Source: Phellopilus nigrolimitatus (taxonomy: Eukaryota > Basidiomycota > Agaricomycetes > Hymenochaetales > Hymenochaetaceae). From it: DNA of 64,000 bases. The stretch covers positions 124,001 through 188,000 of the forward strand of contig JAJOHG010000022.1 of NCBI GenBank assembly GCA_021029095.1, given 5' to 3'. A program made the position numbers and the translations under genes. This document shows, piece by piece, positions 22,882 through 35,350 of the stretch. The notes under the pieces are model-generated. The model searched no databases. It saw only the letters and a program-made list of their open reading frames with translations, and was not told where the DNA came from. Each line of letters begins with the position of its first letter. The first letter of the stretch is position 1.

Positions 22882-24360
22882 GGTGGAACGGGCGAAAAAG
22901 GTCTCAACAAGGCTTCGAAAGGTCGATCGAGGAATGAGTCAAAAAAGCCCCCCGACCTCAGAGACATTTAAAGCAAAGAGAGCCAGGCAACCAGACGAAA
23001 AGTCTGATAGAATCTTCGAAGCCTTAGTGATGAGATCGGACATTCAGTGATACATCATACCTGTCGATCGGAGTCAGCGGCGTTGAATGACGGCGATACA
23101 CGTGAGGAGTCGCAAAACCATCGTGATGCGACCATCGAAGGGCCTCAGAAGCCAAACTGTGTGGCATATATCTCGCAAAAAAGTGTCCGCGTAACATTGA
23201 CAGGGCACCGTTAACAATCAAGAGCGAAAGTCGCTAAAGAAATACTAAAAGCGCACAGAAGTATGCTGGCGAAACATCTCTTCCCTGTCATGCGTGTCAG
23301 AAGTGCTTGATGGCCACTTCCTACGAACTCCGGTCTAGAAATCACTGTCTGTTGCGCATGGCTTCATCATTTGACATAGTTTATGAAGAGCAATCAATGA
23401 GAAGTTTTCGGTGAAGGAAGATGTGCGAATACGCTGGGAATGAGATGATCATATGGGATAATGTTGTGCAGAAATTGCAAAACATGAACGCACGCGTACT
23501 CCCCTCAATTGCGTGATCCGGCTCAAATGTAAGCGGCTCTTAAGAGATTCAAAATATTTGCCAGCGAAAAAGAGATTAGAGATTACCAGACACGAGAGAG
23601 CGCATCGCACACTATCAAATAACTGCACCGGGATCCTCATTGCACCATTTTACACTTAACTCAGAAGGAGCTGTCACGTCGAATAGCGATTGATGCCGAT
23701 ACAACAGAATGTTCTGCGTCTGACGATCGCAGTTCATCTTTCAGGATTACCAGTCAGCTGCTTTTCCTTACTCGTGATCCGGGGAAACAGGAAGATCGGA
23801 CATACAAGGCAGGCTGTCCTTTCTAGTTGATGCCCACGACGCATCTGCGAGTTTTTGTAGCTTCAAGAAGGCGCCCTCCAGATTCCATGTATGAATTGGC
23901 GATATTACAAGTAACAGGAAGACTATGCACGAGGTGAGGATACGTCTGTGCAAGGTAAGAAAACACGAAAACGCACTGTAACGAACGTGTGTCTAAAGAT
24001 GCGGTGCGCTGGAGCACGGGTACGTAGATTTGTGGCTAGATGGGTTTTCGCATCGGGGAGTGTAAAACGAGGCATAGAAGTGAGTACTCTGTTTGCAGTC
24101 GTCGGAGGATGCGGGGTATTCAGATATGTATGTCTTGTTTCAGCGAGAACACAGCCGAGCAGGTGCCTGTGGCAGCGTCCTGGATTGGCCAAGGAAAAAC
24201 AATGAGGTAGACGAGTTGCGCGTCAGGCCAAGGGCTCAGAGTCGGGCCACGATAGCAAAATAGAAGTCTTGTACAAAAGAGATGCACGGCGCGATATGAT
24301 GAAACAGCAGAAAGCAGTGGTACCTCAGAAAGATATTTAACACACAGCAGGCGAAGCATA
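22882..24360. other. Upstream block of unit 4, partly replaced
   Basis: From about 23290 to 23835 it matches 4525-5070 of unit 1 closely (for example tgtcagaagtgcttgatggccacttcctac). After 23840 the match stops and unrelated AT-rich sequence follows with short minus-strand frames (23823-24017, 24120-24359) that I do not recognise. The hydrophobic minus-strand gene of units 1, 2 and 5 is missing, so this unit looks rearranged here. Confidence 0.4.
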
Positions 24361-26129
24361 GCATATCCGGCAGTGACAGAAAGGCAGCTGTAGGTGTCAA
24401 AGTTGCGCCGATTCCTGCCAGTAAGTGACTGTGCGACTGTGATCGACGTCAGGTAGAGCAGGAGTTCCTATCAACGAAGATGCGAGAGAGGCTCCAAGAG
24501 GTCCAGAGAAGCATACGAAGCCGGGCGGCTCAAGGCTGACAAGCGGCCGATACACTTGCTATCCGTTATGACCTCCGTCAACATCGATCCGCCCGTCGAT
24601 GCGCAGCCAGCTTCGAGCACGCCGTGCCCACCGCCCCCGGCAGTTCGGACACGTATGATGCGAGCGCGCCTGCAGCATCAACAGTAACAGCAACAGCCGC
24701 CACCATCGCCAGCACCGAGCGCACCATGCCGCCCGTCGCCATCATCAACCCCGCCATGCCCTCAGATGAGCGTGCAGACCGCGCTGTGCCCGTGGCTGAC
24801 GTGGCCTCCGGCTCCGCAACGCTGTCTATACACCTGTGCTAGCGTTTACGGAGCTCAGTTGACGGAGCTCTCAGCCAACCGCCATCACGCAACGGACAGC
24901 CTGGACTCCCAAACGCCGCCTTGCTCATGCCATCCGCCCAGAGAATCGCACGCAGGAGCAGAAACCAACGGGGGCGTCTATGTGAAAAGCTAATGCACCA
25001 ACCGCCCTTGTCCTAGAAACCAAAGGACGTACGGTGTGAGCAGGTTCCTCCCAGTGCCTTTTCCTCCGCTTCGTGTTGCTCACGGGCGACAGATAGAACT
25101 CGAGGTTGAGTAGTTAGGCCTTGTCTCCCGAGTCCTCTCGGCAGACCGCGTCGCCGTTCACGTCTTCTACCCGTACTGCGTCGCCGTTTCCCGCGCGCCG
25201 TCAAGCTCGATAGAGAAAAGCCTCGAGCTTCTCCGCATGGCCTCCCCAACAGGCTGCGAGCTCGATCGATGAGCGAGTTAGACGAGCTGTGTGTTTCGTA
25301 GGGACGAGCTGGGACTGGTCACTGGAGTCGTCATCGTCCAGAGATGACGTCAGCACGGACTTTCAGCCGAGTGCGGACCGCAGTCTGGGCTGCCGGCGCG
25401 GCGCGGCCGGGCGCGCGCGAGCTGAGCATGTTTGGTTCCGCTCTTCGGTTATTTCTCCCGCTTCGGAGCAGCTGGCAGCACAATGCGTGGGAGGTGAATG
25501 TCCTCGCGATGCCGCTGCTGATGGAGACCGTATATCTGGACACAGAGAACGAGAAAACGCGATGGTGTGCGGCGTCGCGTCAACCTGTTCGACAGAAGTT
25601 GCGCCATCGAGGGCGCCTCAGAGTTAGTCGATCTACTTATTTTTTTCTTCTTTTGCGTTGCTCATATACTTATTTACCTTGTTGGTTGTTGGCGTCATTC
25701 GACCAGGCGGTTGTACACAGGGTGGATGGCCTTTCGGAAAGCAGCGTGTCGACAGCCTTGGCCGCGCAAGACGCTTTGCCGTACCAACGTGCGAATTTTG
25801 TTTTTTCGCTCTCGAGAAAAGCGAGCTCATTGAAACGGTCATTTGTTTAGTTAGCTCATATCGGATACACAAAAACGCATCCCGGCGAAGGCCTGAATGG
25901 CGACACGGTGCGTGCACTTGTCCTCCTTTGTCTTTCATCTCTTTGATATAATTTCCTCGCTGTCTTTAACAGCAGCACGAAGCCGCAGCAGTGCCCCTTT
26001 CGCTTTATTTCCACATCTTCTCTTCGTTCATTTCGCTAGCCATGCTTCTCGATCGCTCCGACAGCAGAAACCTCGATCGCTGCGACCACTTTTCTTCTGG
26101 TGAACGTCGCGCGATGCGGGAAGCAGGAA
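24361..26129. other. Inter-unit segment 4 (unresolved)
   Basis: A plus-strand start near 24569 (MTSVNIDPPVDAQ) and a second frame at 24624 (SDTYDASAPAASTVTATAAT) echo frames in other units, where SDTDDASAPAAATAAL is read. From 25010 onward it copies the segment at 7256. This copy has the longest clean stretch of the Ala/Thr-rich plus-strand frame, which favours the plus strand as coding for that part. Confidence 0.33.
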
Positions 26130-27240
26130 AGGAAGATGCGTCCTGGAGACGAAGATGAAAAACGGGGACCCATATTTGGACATGCAACGCGTGCCGCGCG
26201 CATACCTGCCCGAGCGCGTCGCGGGCGCGCTCGGCACTATCCTGCGTGAGCAGCCTGGTATTTCCTTTTCCCTCTCGCTTCTGAATCGGTGTTGTGTTTC
26301 AGCAGCTGTGGGCACGACAGATGCACACGCCGTCGAGACGCGCTCGACCCCACATCAGACGCTCAGCCTGTCCAGGCCGTCGAGCCGCGATTGGCTGCCT
26401 CCGACACGCGCACGAGCGTCGACAATGCGTCGACGACCGCGCAGAACCTCAGAACGACTTCTCCAGCACCGCGAGCTCGGATACCGGCGCGGGCCTGCCG
26501 GACGCGCGAGCCGAGCGGCGTCGCAGAACACTTGGGGTGCGTCTCTGCTGTTCTTCCACCATACTCCTACGTCTGTCTAGAGCTTCGTTTCCGTATCCTG
26601 ACGGCATCCCTTCTTTCTCTTGTTGCAGACCAAACGTCCACCGCCAAGCCCGCCATCTCAGGCACCCCAAACGTAGCCCTTTCCACTGCGGCGCGCGCCC
26701 CGCCCCCTAGCCCCGTGCCCCCATCCCCACCGCCTCCAACAGCGAGCGCGTCCCCGCGGGTTCCGTTCCATTGTACCGAGCGACCCATCTCCGACGCTTT
26801 CGATTACTCGGACACGGATGACGCGAGCACGCCTGCAGCAGCAACAGCCGCCCTGCTTCCCCGGCACCATGTGCGCCGTTCCGGCCCCCGCCCCGGCCCC
26901 ACCACATCCCCAAGGAGTACGCCGCTCCTGGGCGCCGCGCGCAGTGTGCCCACGGCGGACGGGGGCCGCAGCTCCGCGACGCCGTCTACGCCGGTGCAAG
27001 CATTCACGACGAGCGCGCGCGCGCTGACGCCGCCGCCGAAGGATGATCCACTGGGAAAGAGCACGCGCCTGAACTGGGTGTCGAGGACAGACGCGTTGCG
27101 GGCTCGCAGATCGTTGAGGCGGTGAGCCTTTCAAAAAGAACATTTATTCCGTACGGGTGTTGATTATACGCAAACAAAAAGTAATAACGGAAGTAATTAC
27201 AGCCCACAGAACAATAGTCTCCGAATCACAAGCTGCGGAG
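26130..27240. other. GC-rich module, unit 5
   Basis: A plus-strand start at 26155 reads MKNGDPYLDMQRVPRAYLPE, then an intron-like gap and the Ser/Ala-rich frame. An 838-nt plus-strand open frame (26289-27125) ends shortly after VSRTDALRARRSLRR. Its codons in the shared part agree with unit 3. Pro/Ala/Thr-rich throughout, with no recognised domain. Confidence 0.35.
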
Positions 27241-27929
27241 CCGGGTGTCGCAGCGCGTCTAGCACCAAGAGGCGCTAGTGCGGTCGGAGCGCACATGGAA
27301 CTGGGCCGGCGCCCCTGCGCAGGTCTAATCTGAAATTACATTTTCCCGAAGGTGCTGCACAGAACCTGCAAAGCGGATGCTAGTGTTCGCGCCACTCGGG
27401 CAGGCATCGCGCGCAGGGTGCGGGCTTATGTACGAAAATTCCTTAGTTCTGGCTGCGAGTACCGTGCCTCAAGATGCACATGCAAGTCGGTCCGCTTTCA
27501 CTCTGCCTCTCCTTGCATTTTTCACCGTCCTTGGTTCCAACGAAATGTGTCGGACGCGCTGGTGAGCCAACATGGCCATCGACACTTGCTCACGGTACAC
27601 TGTGGCAAACCGAATGAGCAATGCATGCGCTCTGGGGGTAACTGCACCTATCTATTATGCTTTGACATACATGTCTAGAGAGGATGATCGCACTGAGCTC
27701 GTAAGTATAAACAAACTGGTATTTCTTCGCACAGCGAACATTCTTTACATTGCAATGGCGACTAAATAAGGGCAGAATGAGAAGCAAAAAGCAGAAAATA
27801 ACAAATAGAATAGGAGTGAATGTGTGATTGCCCATCATACAGATCTTCTGCACGGCTATTATCGTATTAATCAGCAAAACTATCAAAATAAATATAACAA
27901 CAAAAGCACGTTGAAATCCCCTTCACAAA
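27241..27929 (+). other. Conserved plus-strand terminal frame, unit 5
   Basis: At 27449-27565 the frame reads LAASTVPQDAHASRSAF, LPLLAFFTVLGSNEMCRTRW and stop, the same length class as unit 4. The AT-rich stretch to 27929 is the convergent tail region and holds nothing else I can name. Confidence 0.42.
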
Positions 27930-29536
27930 TCAGGAAAACTCAATATTGCTCATGGTCCGCATCCTGTAGCTTGTCCCTCCATTGGCCCCCCTCTCTCCAG
28001 CTTCCTTCAGATGGACCAGCAGGTGACTCCCAAGAACACAGAGAAGGCTTGGACTTCCCAGAACATTAAGGAGCTCAGCCAGAAGAATATTTGGGATGAA
28101 CAACTGATCTGAAACAATCTTCATAATGTTACATAATATGACCCTGATAGAATGGTCAGCTCATATACCACCGGTTATGCATGAAGGAAAAACTACATAA
28201 TAAAATAAATGGCTTGGTCTTGGATCAGCACCTTGACAAGGGTGAACTGACTGAAGCCAGCTGTCTCCCTCCAGTGTTCTGCAGCTTTATAGAGTGCTAG
28301 AACCATTAGGATAATCCCATACACCATTGGAACAGCCCTGTTCCAACTTCCAAGTCAGTCCGAGCACATTTACAAGAACAGCAGTACTAACCAGGATAAA
28401 GAACTCCATACTTTCGGAGGCTCTCTATTGACTCCACAGACTGTTATACCTTCTGCAAGCTCCCCTACAACAACTGAAACCCATGATTGGATAATGTCAG
28501 TGTAGGACAAACAAATATTCTTACCCTGTTCATATATGTTAAGATATATAAGGAGAGCTAGGTCAAACACTGCCTCCAGTCCAAATACAGTCCTCAGGCA
28601 TGCAGCTAGCCTCTTATCTGTTGTTTATTAGACATTTGAAGTGATTGGCAGTATTGGAAATGTTCACTTTGGTGGTAGAGTGCAAGCACCCTTATCAGAA
28701 GTATATCTGAAAGACAATTAGTGTAGGATGAATGAGTTAAATATAATAATTAGGGAGACATTACAGTCAATTAAAAGAACAGTCATCAAGTCTTCCCTGT
28801 AATTAGCAAGATATTGTTCTGTGCAAAGTTGAGAAACTCACTAGCCAGACCCTGAATCCAGAAAAAGCTTAGGCCTTTCAATATTATCAGTAGAGACTGG
28901 AACACAGTATCTATGTGTGCTTACACCTATAAATGAAGTTTAGAGTCAGCCATGGTAAGCAATAGTGCAGTGACCGGAAATTGCTTGCAGTATTTCATCT
29001 GCTTGAAGAGTATTAGCTATAAAAGAAGTGTCAGTGGACATTCTTTGTTTTTGCTGCATACTTTTGACTTACACACAATAACGGAGATAGCTCCAAAAAT
29101 TCCAATGTAGCAATTCTGCAATATGTTAAAGCTAGTTATAAAAAAAAAAGTGTAAAGTTTAATTTACTGCGAAGTAAACCAAGCTAACAAAGCTGCGAGG
29201 AGAGCTCTTTATTCCACGCGGCAAGTAAGCATATGCGTTGTGCTAATATTAAATAAATGACGTACCCAAAAATATTTTATCTAAATGACGCAATGATTAG
29301 GTTGGACGTGAAGATAATAATGTCAGGACCTATTTACCTCCTTGTCCATGGTGATAACTAAGACATAATATGTCATTTGAATCCGACATACCAACGAAAA
29401 AGCAAAACGCACCCGCATTGTAGACCAAAAGAGTTAGAATTGCCACTTGAGTGTATTGTTTGATGTCTATCTCTGTGATGAAAAGTGGCACAAGGCTTGG
29501 ATCAAGGGGTCCGACGTCAGAGCGTATAGAATGCAT
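27930..29536 (-). CDS. DUF6533-type multi-pass membrane protein, copy 5 (splicing altered)
   Basis: The first five exons follow the shared model (29536-29413, 29357-29338, 29280-29266, 29206-29168, 29115-29075), and the last exon is 28143-27930. Start MHSIRSDVGPLDPSLVP; end LLCVLGSHLLVHLKEAG. In exon 6 a GT dinucleotide expansion near 28913-28918 adds 2 nt and brings a TAG into the shared frame. Shifting the exon 5 donor by 2 nt, to a stronger gtaagt, and using an AG just before 28910 restores the frame and drops the few residues around CKH. It is either a gene with shifted splice sites or a young pseudogene. Confidence 0.6.
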
Positions 29537-31560
29537 AGTGGAACGGGTGCAAAAGATTTCAACGAAGTTTCGAGAGGTCGATTGGGGAATGTGTCGAAAA
29601 TGTCCCCATCCTCAGCGAAATTTAAAGAAAAGAGAGCCAGGCCAAAGAACAAACGCTCTGGCAGGATCTTCGAGGCATTTTCTCTTGATCAGTACTTTGC
29701 GCGAGCTGCCAGCGGAGTTGGTATGCTGGTGGCAGTCTCAGACAACGTCATCAGAGAGTAGACGCGACGAACAGGATTCTACAACTCAAAGATCATATTG
29801 CGTCGCGGCGATCGAGATACTTACATCTTTGATCGAGTTATGGCGCGAATCACGTTCTTGATGAAGAGATGGAACTGCAGGAGAACAAGGTAGCATCTGT
29901 GTCGTTATTCGAAGTTCAAGATCGTATCAAAGTGAGATGACACAGTTTATTCTTCTTGTGTCGACTGAGATGCGAAGGGACTCGACAAGACATCGAAACG
30001 CGAACTGCCCAGAGACCCGTGCCCTAAGAGCATTTGAGACGCGCTAGATGATCGTTGACATGGTTCTTGGATAGAAAGCTTGGTTTTCGTGACCTTGGTG
30101 TGCAGATAAGGCAAAGGCGAACCACATATTATTCGCGGATTTGTAAACAAGTACGTGGATAGGACTGGTGGTCAGACTCTCCCAGAGCCCAGTAATAAAT
30201 ATGCTTAGGGTAGTCGAGCCTCCCCGCGGCTCGCTGCGACTAACCCATCCATAGGTTCGCTCGCAAACCACATCGCAGGTCTGTTATATTCACAGAACGT
30301 CTTCCTGACCAGTAAAAAGAGGCGCCATACCGCTCAGTGCCAATAAAATCATTAGCTCGCATCAGTATAAGAAAGATAGATGCACCGGTGACTAGAATAT
30401 CTGCGAGCGCGACGTGCCAGTGTTCGCAAGAGGAGCATGGTGCGTCTTAAGTCTGGCCGTGCGCGCGCAGAAATCAATGGACGGATCGATCTGGTCATTG
30501 CAGCCTGGAAGCAGAGCCAGCACTCGCGAATATCTGCAATGCGTGTTCGTACGATATGTAGCTTGCGATTGAGGACTCCGTAATCTGTAACACCAATAAG
30601 TCAGAAAAAAACATGCCCACTCGTACACGGAATCACGCTCGCACCGACAAGTCCATGCATCGCCAACGGACCGCGCTATATAAGCGCCACAGCGAGAGCC
30701 GCAGAATCCCTCAATGTCCGAGACAGAAAGTCGACTTCAGGCATACGCTGTCAAGCCGCAGAAAACACCCGGTCCGAGTGCACCAACACCGATTCCAGCT
30801 GATGGAATGAGCCGCTTTGTCTAGACAACGCGCGCATCCCGGGTTATCTATGCCTGTGCGCCAGGGCGGCCGGCTGGAGAGGACCAACTTGAGGACGTCG
30901 TCATACGTTTCGAGCTATACAGCAGCAATCATTACGAATAAAAAAGAGGAATACAGCACGCGCTCCCCGCGCAACACATTTCATCATTCCGCTAACAGAT
31001 GAAGTGTTCTCGACGCGAACGATCGGCGCATAACAGCAGAAAGAATTGATAGACCGGCAGAGCGAACGCGTTTCTAAACGGGACCCGAAAGGCGCAGGTT
31101 TTGTGTAGTCTGAGGGACACGGGCGGACAGCGGATGTGGGAAGTGGACTGCACACTATCAAATAGGGGCGGGAGCTGTAAATGGGCATGAGGTAAAGAAG
31201 AGGGAGAGGAAAGATCGTGCGTGACGTACTTGGCGGGCCTGACGCGATCCAAGGCCGATGTCCTCTCCCGGATACGCCAACTCCGACTAGAAAGATCAAA
31301 TATCCGGTAGACGTAATCGCGCACCGTGCCAATAGTCAGTACGCGTCCAAGTTTTGCATGTCAGGTTGTGGACTCAGAAAAAAAAAATCCTGGAGGAAAA
31401 TATGACAAGCGAACGAGTCGTGATATTGATACATAGGTATCATGCATAGGCAATGAGCGGGTGTATATGATCGGTTATACAAGAGTCTCTGTCGGCTGCT
31501 AAGGAGCAACTTGAAGAGGATGAGCGCGAGATCGAGAAATGAAGGACTCACTGACTTGTT
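29537..31560 (-). other. Upstream block of unit 5, degenerate
   Basis: Counterparts of the unit 1 and 2 hydrophobic gene are visible on the minus strand: SFLDLALILFKLLL (about 31490-31545), HDSFACHIFLQ (about 31400-31435), NAFALPVYQFFLLLCADRS (about 31010-31070) and a frame around 30890 (DDVLKLVLSSRPPWRTG). Insertions and stops are more common than in units 1 and 2. It marks the right end of the array. Confidence 0.4.
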
Positions 31561-33037
31561 GGAATTTGTGCGAACCCTCAAAAACTGTTTCAGGGTAACG
31601 GACATATCGGGTAGATTAGTAAGCACATAGCATATAGACTGACGGTCTGTATTTTGCAATCTATCGCGTTTGCCCACGGCCCACCACAGCCAACGGGTCA
31701 AACGGACTCCACTGTGTGCGACTGCTGGCGACCTCGCCCCTCGTATTTCAACACAAACGCGATCCTTCCTTCTCTTGGGGAAGCAAAACAAGCAATCGAG
31801 GTCGCTGGACGTCGCGACACGAAGCCGCCGCGAGGCGCAGACTCCGATAGTCGACGGGACTCTAAACCGGACACCTACGGTCACTGCTCGTTGCGGACGG
31901 CACACCGGAATTCGCAGGCTGAGGCCTTACAGTCACTGCTGCGGCACACTGGAACACTCACGCACGGTCACTGCGCGCCGCGGGCGGCACACCGGAACTC
32001 GCAGGCTGCGGCCTCACGGTCCCTGCCGCTGTACCAGTATACGACTGGGTACAGTCCGATTCTGCCACCGTAGGAGCGGCAGACGGAGTCCGACGTCGGC
32101 AAGCGGTGTTAAGAGGGAGGAACAGCCGGGAGAGTAGTAGGCGGAAGAGGGGTCGGACTAAGATGCGGAGGACTAACGGCCGATGACGCATTCCGCGAGC
32201 GGTCGGTCAGCCGATCAGATCGGAGGCGAGTTAGCCGACGGCTAGTGATTCGAGGGTTGAAGATAAGAAGGATTTGCGGGCCGGCGAGTGTCCTATTTAG
32301 AGTAGAGTATCGCATCATGTACGAGGGGGGGGGACCCGTTCTTCCTCTATAGAGAGTTCATTGCCCACTTCTCTTCTCTCTGTCCAATGTCGATCCGGTT
32401 CTCGTCTTCTTGTGACATTGCCCTACTTCGTTCCTCTCAGCACTCCGACAGTCGGCCCCGCCCAGAAAGATCGAGTCGGCCCCGCGCCCGGCGAGGACGC
32501 GGCTGTTTCTGATCCGACCCAGTGTTGAGTCCGACTTCGGTTTGTTCCCTCCTGGCTAAAGCACTGTAGATTCATTGAACGGCGGACGTACGGTCCTTCG
32601 ACTGTTTTCCCGCCCGGCACGAAAGGATCTCGTAAACCTGGAACCAACCGCGGGGGGGTAACACAGTGTTTGGCCGATTAGGAGCTTGACGCGCAAATCG
32701 GCTTTGGAAGTCAGCAAACCTGCCGCCGAAAAGACGCCCCGACACATCAAAAGCGGCACGCACCTAGGAGGACGAATCAGAAGTCACATCATCTTTCCGC
32801 CGCACCCGTAGCCGATACGCGCTTCCGCCTCGACCGTACCCGCCTCCTCGACAGCCATCAGCCTCTCCCTTCCGATCACGGTCCCTCCGCTCGACAACGA
32901 TAAGGCAGAACCGAACCGTCCAAGAGTCCGACAGGCCGCGCACACCCCGTTCACCCTCACCTTCGCCCGAACGAGGATGTTCTGCTCGAAGAACTGACTC
33001 GCCCGCCCGCTCACGTAGCTCCCGTTCGAACGACCAC
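31561..33037 (+). other. Leader and probable LTR region of the first Gypsy element
   Basis: No gene is seen. The stretch 31860-32035 contains an imperfect direct duplication of about 100 bp (cggtcactgctcgttgcgg / cggtcactgcgcgccgcgg). A G run lies at 32325-32333, and a TATTTAG box near 32294 could be an LTR promoter. Since the next open frame is Gypsy Gag, this is probably its LTR and leader. Borders cannot be set without a second copy. Confidence 0.35.
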
Positions 33038-35350
33038 TTGCACCCGCAGACTCCGACTCGAGACGACTCGGCCGTCGCTTCCGTGTCCGACAGCCTCCAG
33101 GACTTGTCGATAGATCGCCAGCATAGCCGACAAATACGCGAAGCACTCTTCTCGAATAGTCCGCTTACTCCATTAGGAAGTCCTTCGCCGCCGCCGAACT
33201 CCGTTTTCTACACGCCGACAAACTCGATTTTCCACGTACCGCCGACGTCGCTTCCCCGACTCACGTTCCCGACGCCGTCAACAGTATCTACGCCAGCCGC
33301 CCAGACTGCTAGTACAATGGCAGGTGCAGTAGCTCGCTTCTTTAATCCCGCCGCCGGCGTAGATCCGGGCGATATGCCGCTGCCTGGAGACAGACGCGCG
33401 CCGACGTTTTCCTCCGACAACGAAGAGGCGCTTCCGCACTTCTTCACGGTCATCGAACTTCTCATCCAGCGGAACAATCTAACCGACGAGGACGCAATAT
33501 CGAGCGCGTGTCTCTACGCCGGGAAAGACGGCCTCGCGTGGAAGACGCTTCCGTCGGCTATTGGCCACCTATGGACCCCTTTCCGCGATGACGTTCTGGC
33601 CCTCTATCCTGGAGCAAAACCGACCTTTACGATTCCCGACGCTAAGCGACTGATAGGCGAGCAGCTGACGACCGGGCATGCCGATCGGCCAGCCTTTGCA
33701 CGGTACTACCGAGAGTATACTCGGATAGCCGACGATCTAAAGACGCGGGCTATCTTTAGCGATTTAGACGTTAACCGCGGGTTCGCCGACGGGATCAAAG
33801 GCGCCCTGAAGGCGGAAATGGATCTTCGGCTACTGATCAAGGACCCGACGCATGGACCGCACTCTACATACCCGATGCGAGACATCTTCGCCCTGTGCGA
33901 CAGCATTCTGAAGAGCACCCAATCGACGACGACTTCCGCCACGACTCTGACGCCGACAGCGACAGCTACGCCGACAGTGAAGCAGGAGACGAGCGGATGG
34001 ATGGCCGTCTCACGACAGCTCGAGGCTATGCAAAACCAGATCTCGGCGCTACAGCAGGGCGGAGGGCCAACCGCGTCGACCGCTCCAAATCGAGGGCCGC
34101 CGACAACCACCGCTCCCGACCGGCCATACACGTGCAGGATCGGTTGCCTGTATTGCGGAATCGACGATCATTTCATGAACCAATGCCCGCGAGCGATCGA
34201 GGCAGAGCGGCGCGGGCATATCCGGCGCAACGAGGGAAATCAGCTGACCCTACCAGACGGGCGTGCCTTCGGCCGGGACATGCCCGGAGTCACGTTCGAG
34301 GAGAAGCTGCGGCTCCATAATCAGTCGATCGGATCGTCAGGTGCAAGAATAGAACGAGAAGGCCCGCCGCACCTTCCGAATGCAACGGCAAACTTGTTCT
34401 TTGGGAGCGCACTACTCACAAAAGCCGAGCCAGTGGGGGGATCGCGGTCCGCATATATTGAGGATGTGACCGACGAGGAGGAGAAGGCGTCCGCCTTGGC
34501 CGTGACCCGCTCCCGACAGGTGAAGACGTTGCCCGACGTCGCAAAACGCGTCCGGTTCGACCAAGACCCTATGCCGCGCCGGCTTCCGCCAGCACGACCG
34601 CCCGTCAACCCGTCGGCACCGCCAGTTCGGACAGCGCCACCCGAGCCGTCGCCTCCGCCACCGACGCCGACACCCGCCCCAGAACCGTCCCGGGGCGAAG
34701 ACGCTACGGTCGAAGACATCAATCAGGACGATTCCCCAGAAGATGTCGCAGATCATCCGCGGCCGCCAGACGCGCTTCCGCTGTCATTTGACCAAGGACC
34801 ACAGTACCGTTACCAAGCACCGATCGAAGACAGCGGACTGCCGAAAGAACTCGTGTCGCGGATTCTCCAAGCGTCCGTACCGATCACCGTCGGTGAGGTT
34901 CTTGCCGCCGCGCAGGATTGCCGCAAGGTTGTGCGAGACTTGATCACCACCCGTCGCATCCCGACAGGAGCCACGAGCCTTCCGACGCGGCCGACGCCAC
35001 ATGCGACTCACAGTAATCACCTGCTCGAATCGTCGGTCACGGAAGAAACAGAACCTTCGCCCGACGTCGCGCTCTACGCACACCCGGCCGCGCGCCGGAA
35101 CAGGCGCGATTTCGGCCCCGTCGAAACCGATCCGCACCTCAACGAAATCAGCACCGTGCAAGTCACACTAGCTGGCAGGGTAGCCGCCACGGCCATCCTG
35201 GACACCGGCTCTACGTTCATCTGCGTTCGCAAAGACATCTGGGAAATGACAGGAGTCATGCTCCGCCCCGACATCCGTATCCGGGTCACCACAGCCGACA
35301 GCGCCGTTGTAACCTCACTCGGCCTCCTTTCGCAGCTAGATATCTGTTAG
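33038..35350 (+). pseudogene. Gypsy-type Gag-protease, truncated
   Basis: The 770-codon frame carries a Gag-like N-terminal half (ATG context MAGAVARFFNPAAGV at about 33317) with a capsid-like region (FFTVIELLIQRNNLTDEDAI, RYYREYTRIADDL). A zinc knuckle CLYCGIDDHFMNQC (C-x2-C-x4-H-x4-C) lies at about 34147-34188, then a Pro-rich linker and an aspartic protease with ILDTGSTF near 35197-35220. The frame then runs straight into the LTR of another Gypsy element, whose first bases supply the stop codon. Reverse transcriptase and integrase are absent, so it cannot be autonomous. Capsid and protease functions are inferred from family motifs. Confidence 0.8.

Larger units (their letters stand above)
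600..31550. repeat. Five-unit degenerate tandem gene array
   Basis: The same blocks recur in the same order five times: a GC-rich block, a plus-strand conserved frame, a minus-strand DUF6533-type gene, and a minus-strand hydrophobic block. The DUF6533 start codons lie at 4140, 11487, 18423, 22881 and 29536, so the spacing is 7.3, 6.9, 4.5 and 6.7 kb. Units 3 and 4 are shortened between genes. Divergence is substantial, but splice sites and reading frame of the DUF6533 gene are held, which indicates an old segmental tandem duplication with continued selection on part of it. Confidence 0.8.
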
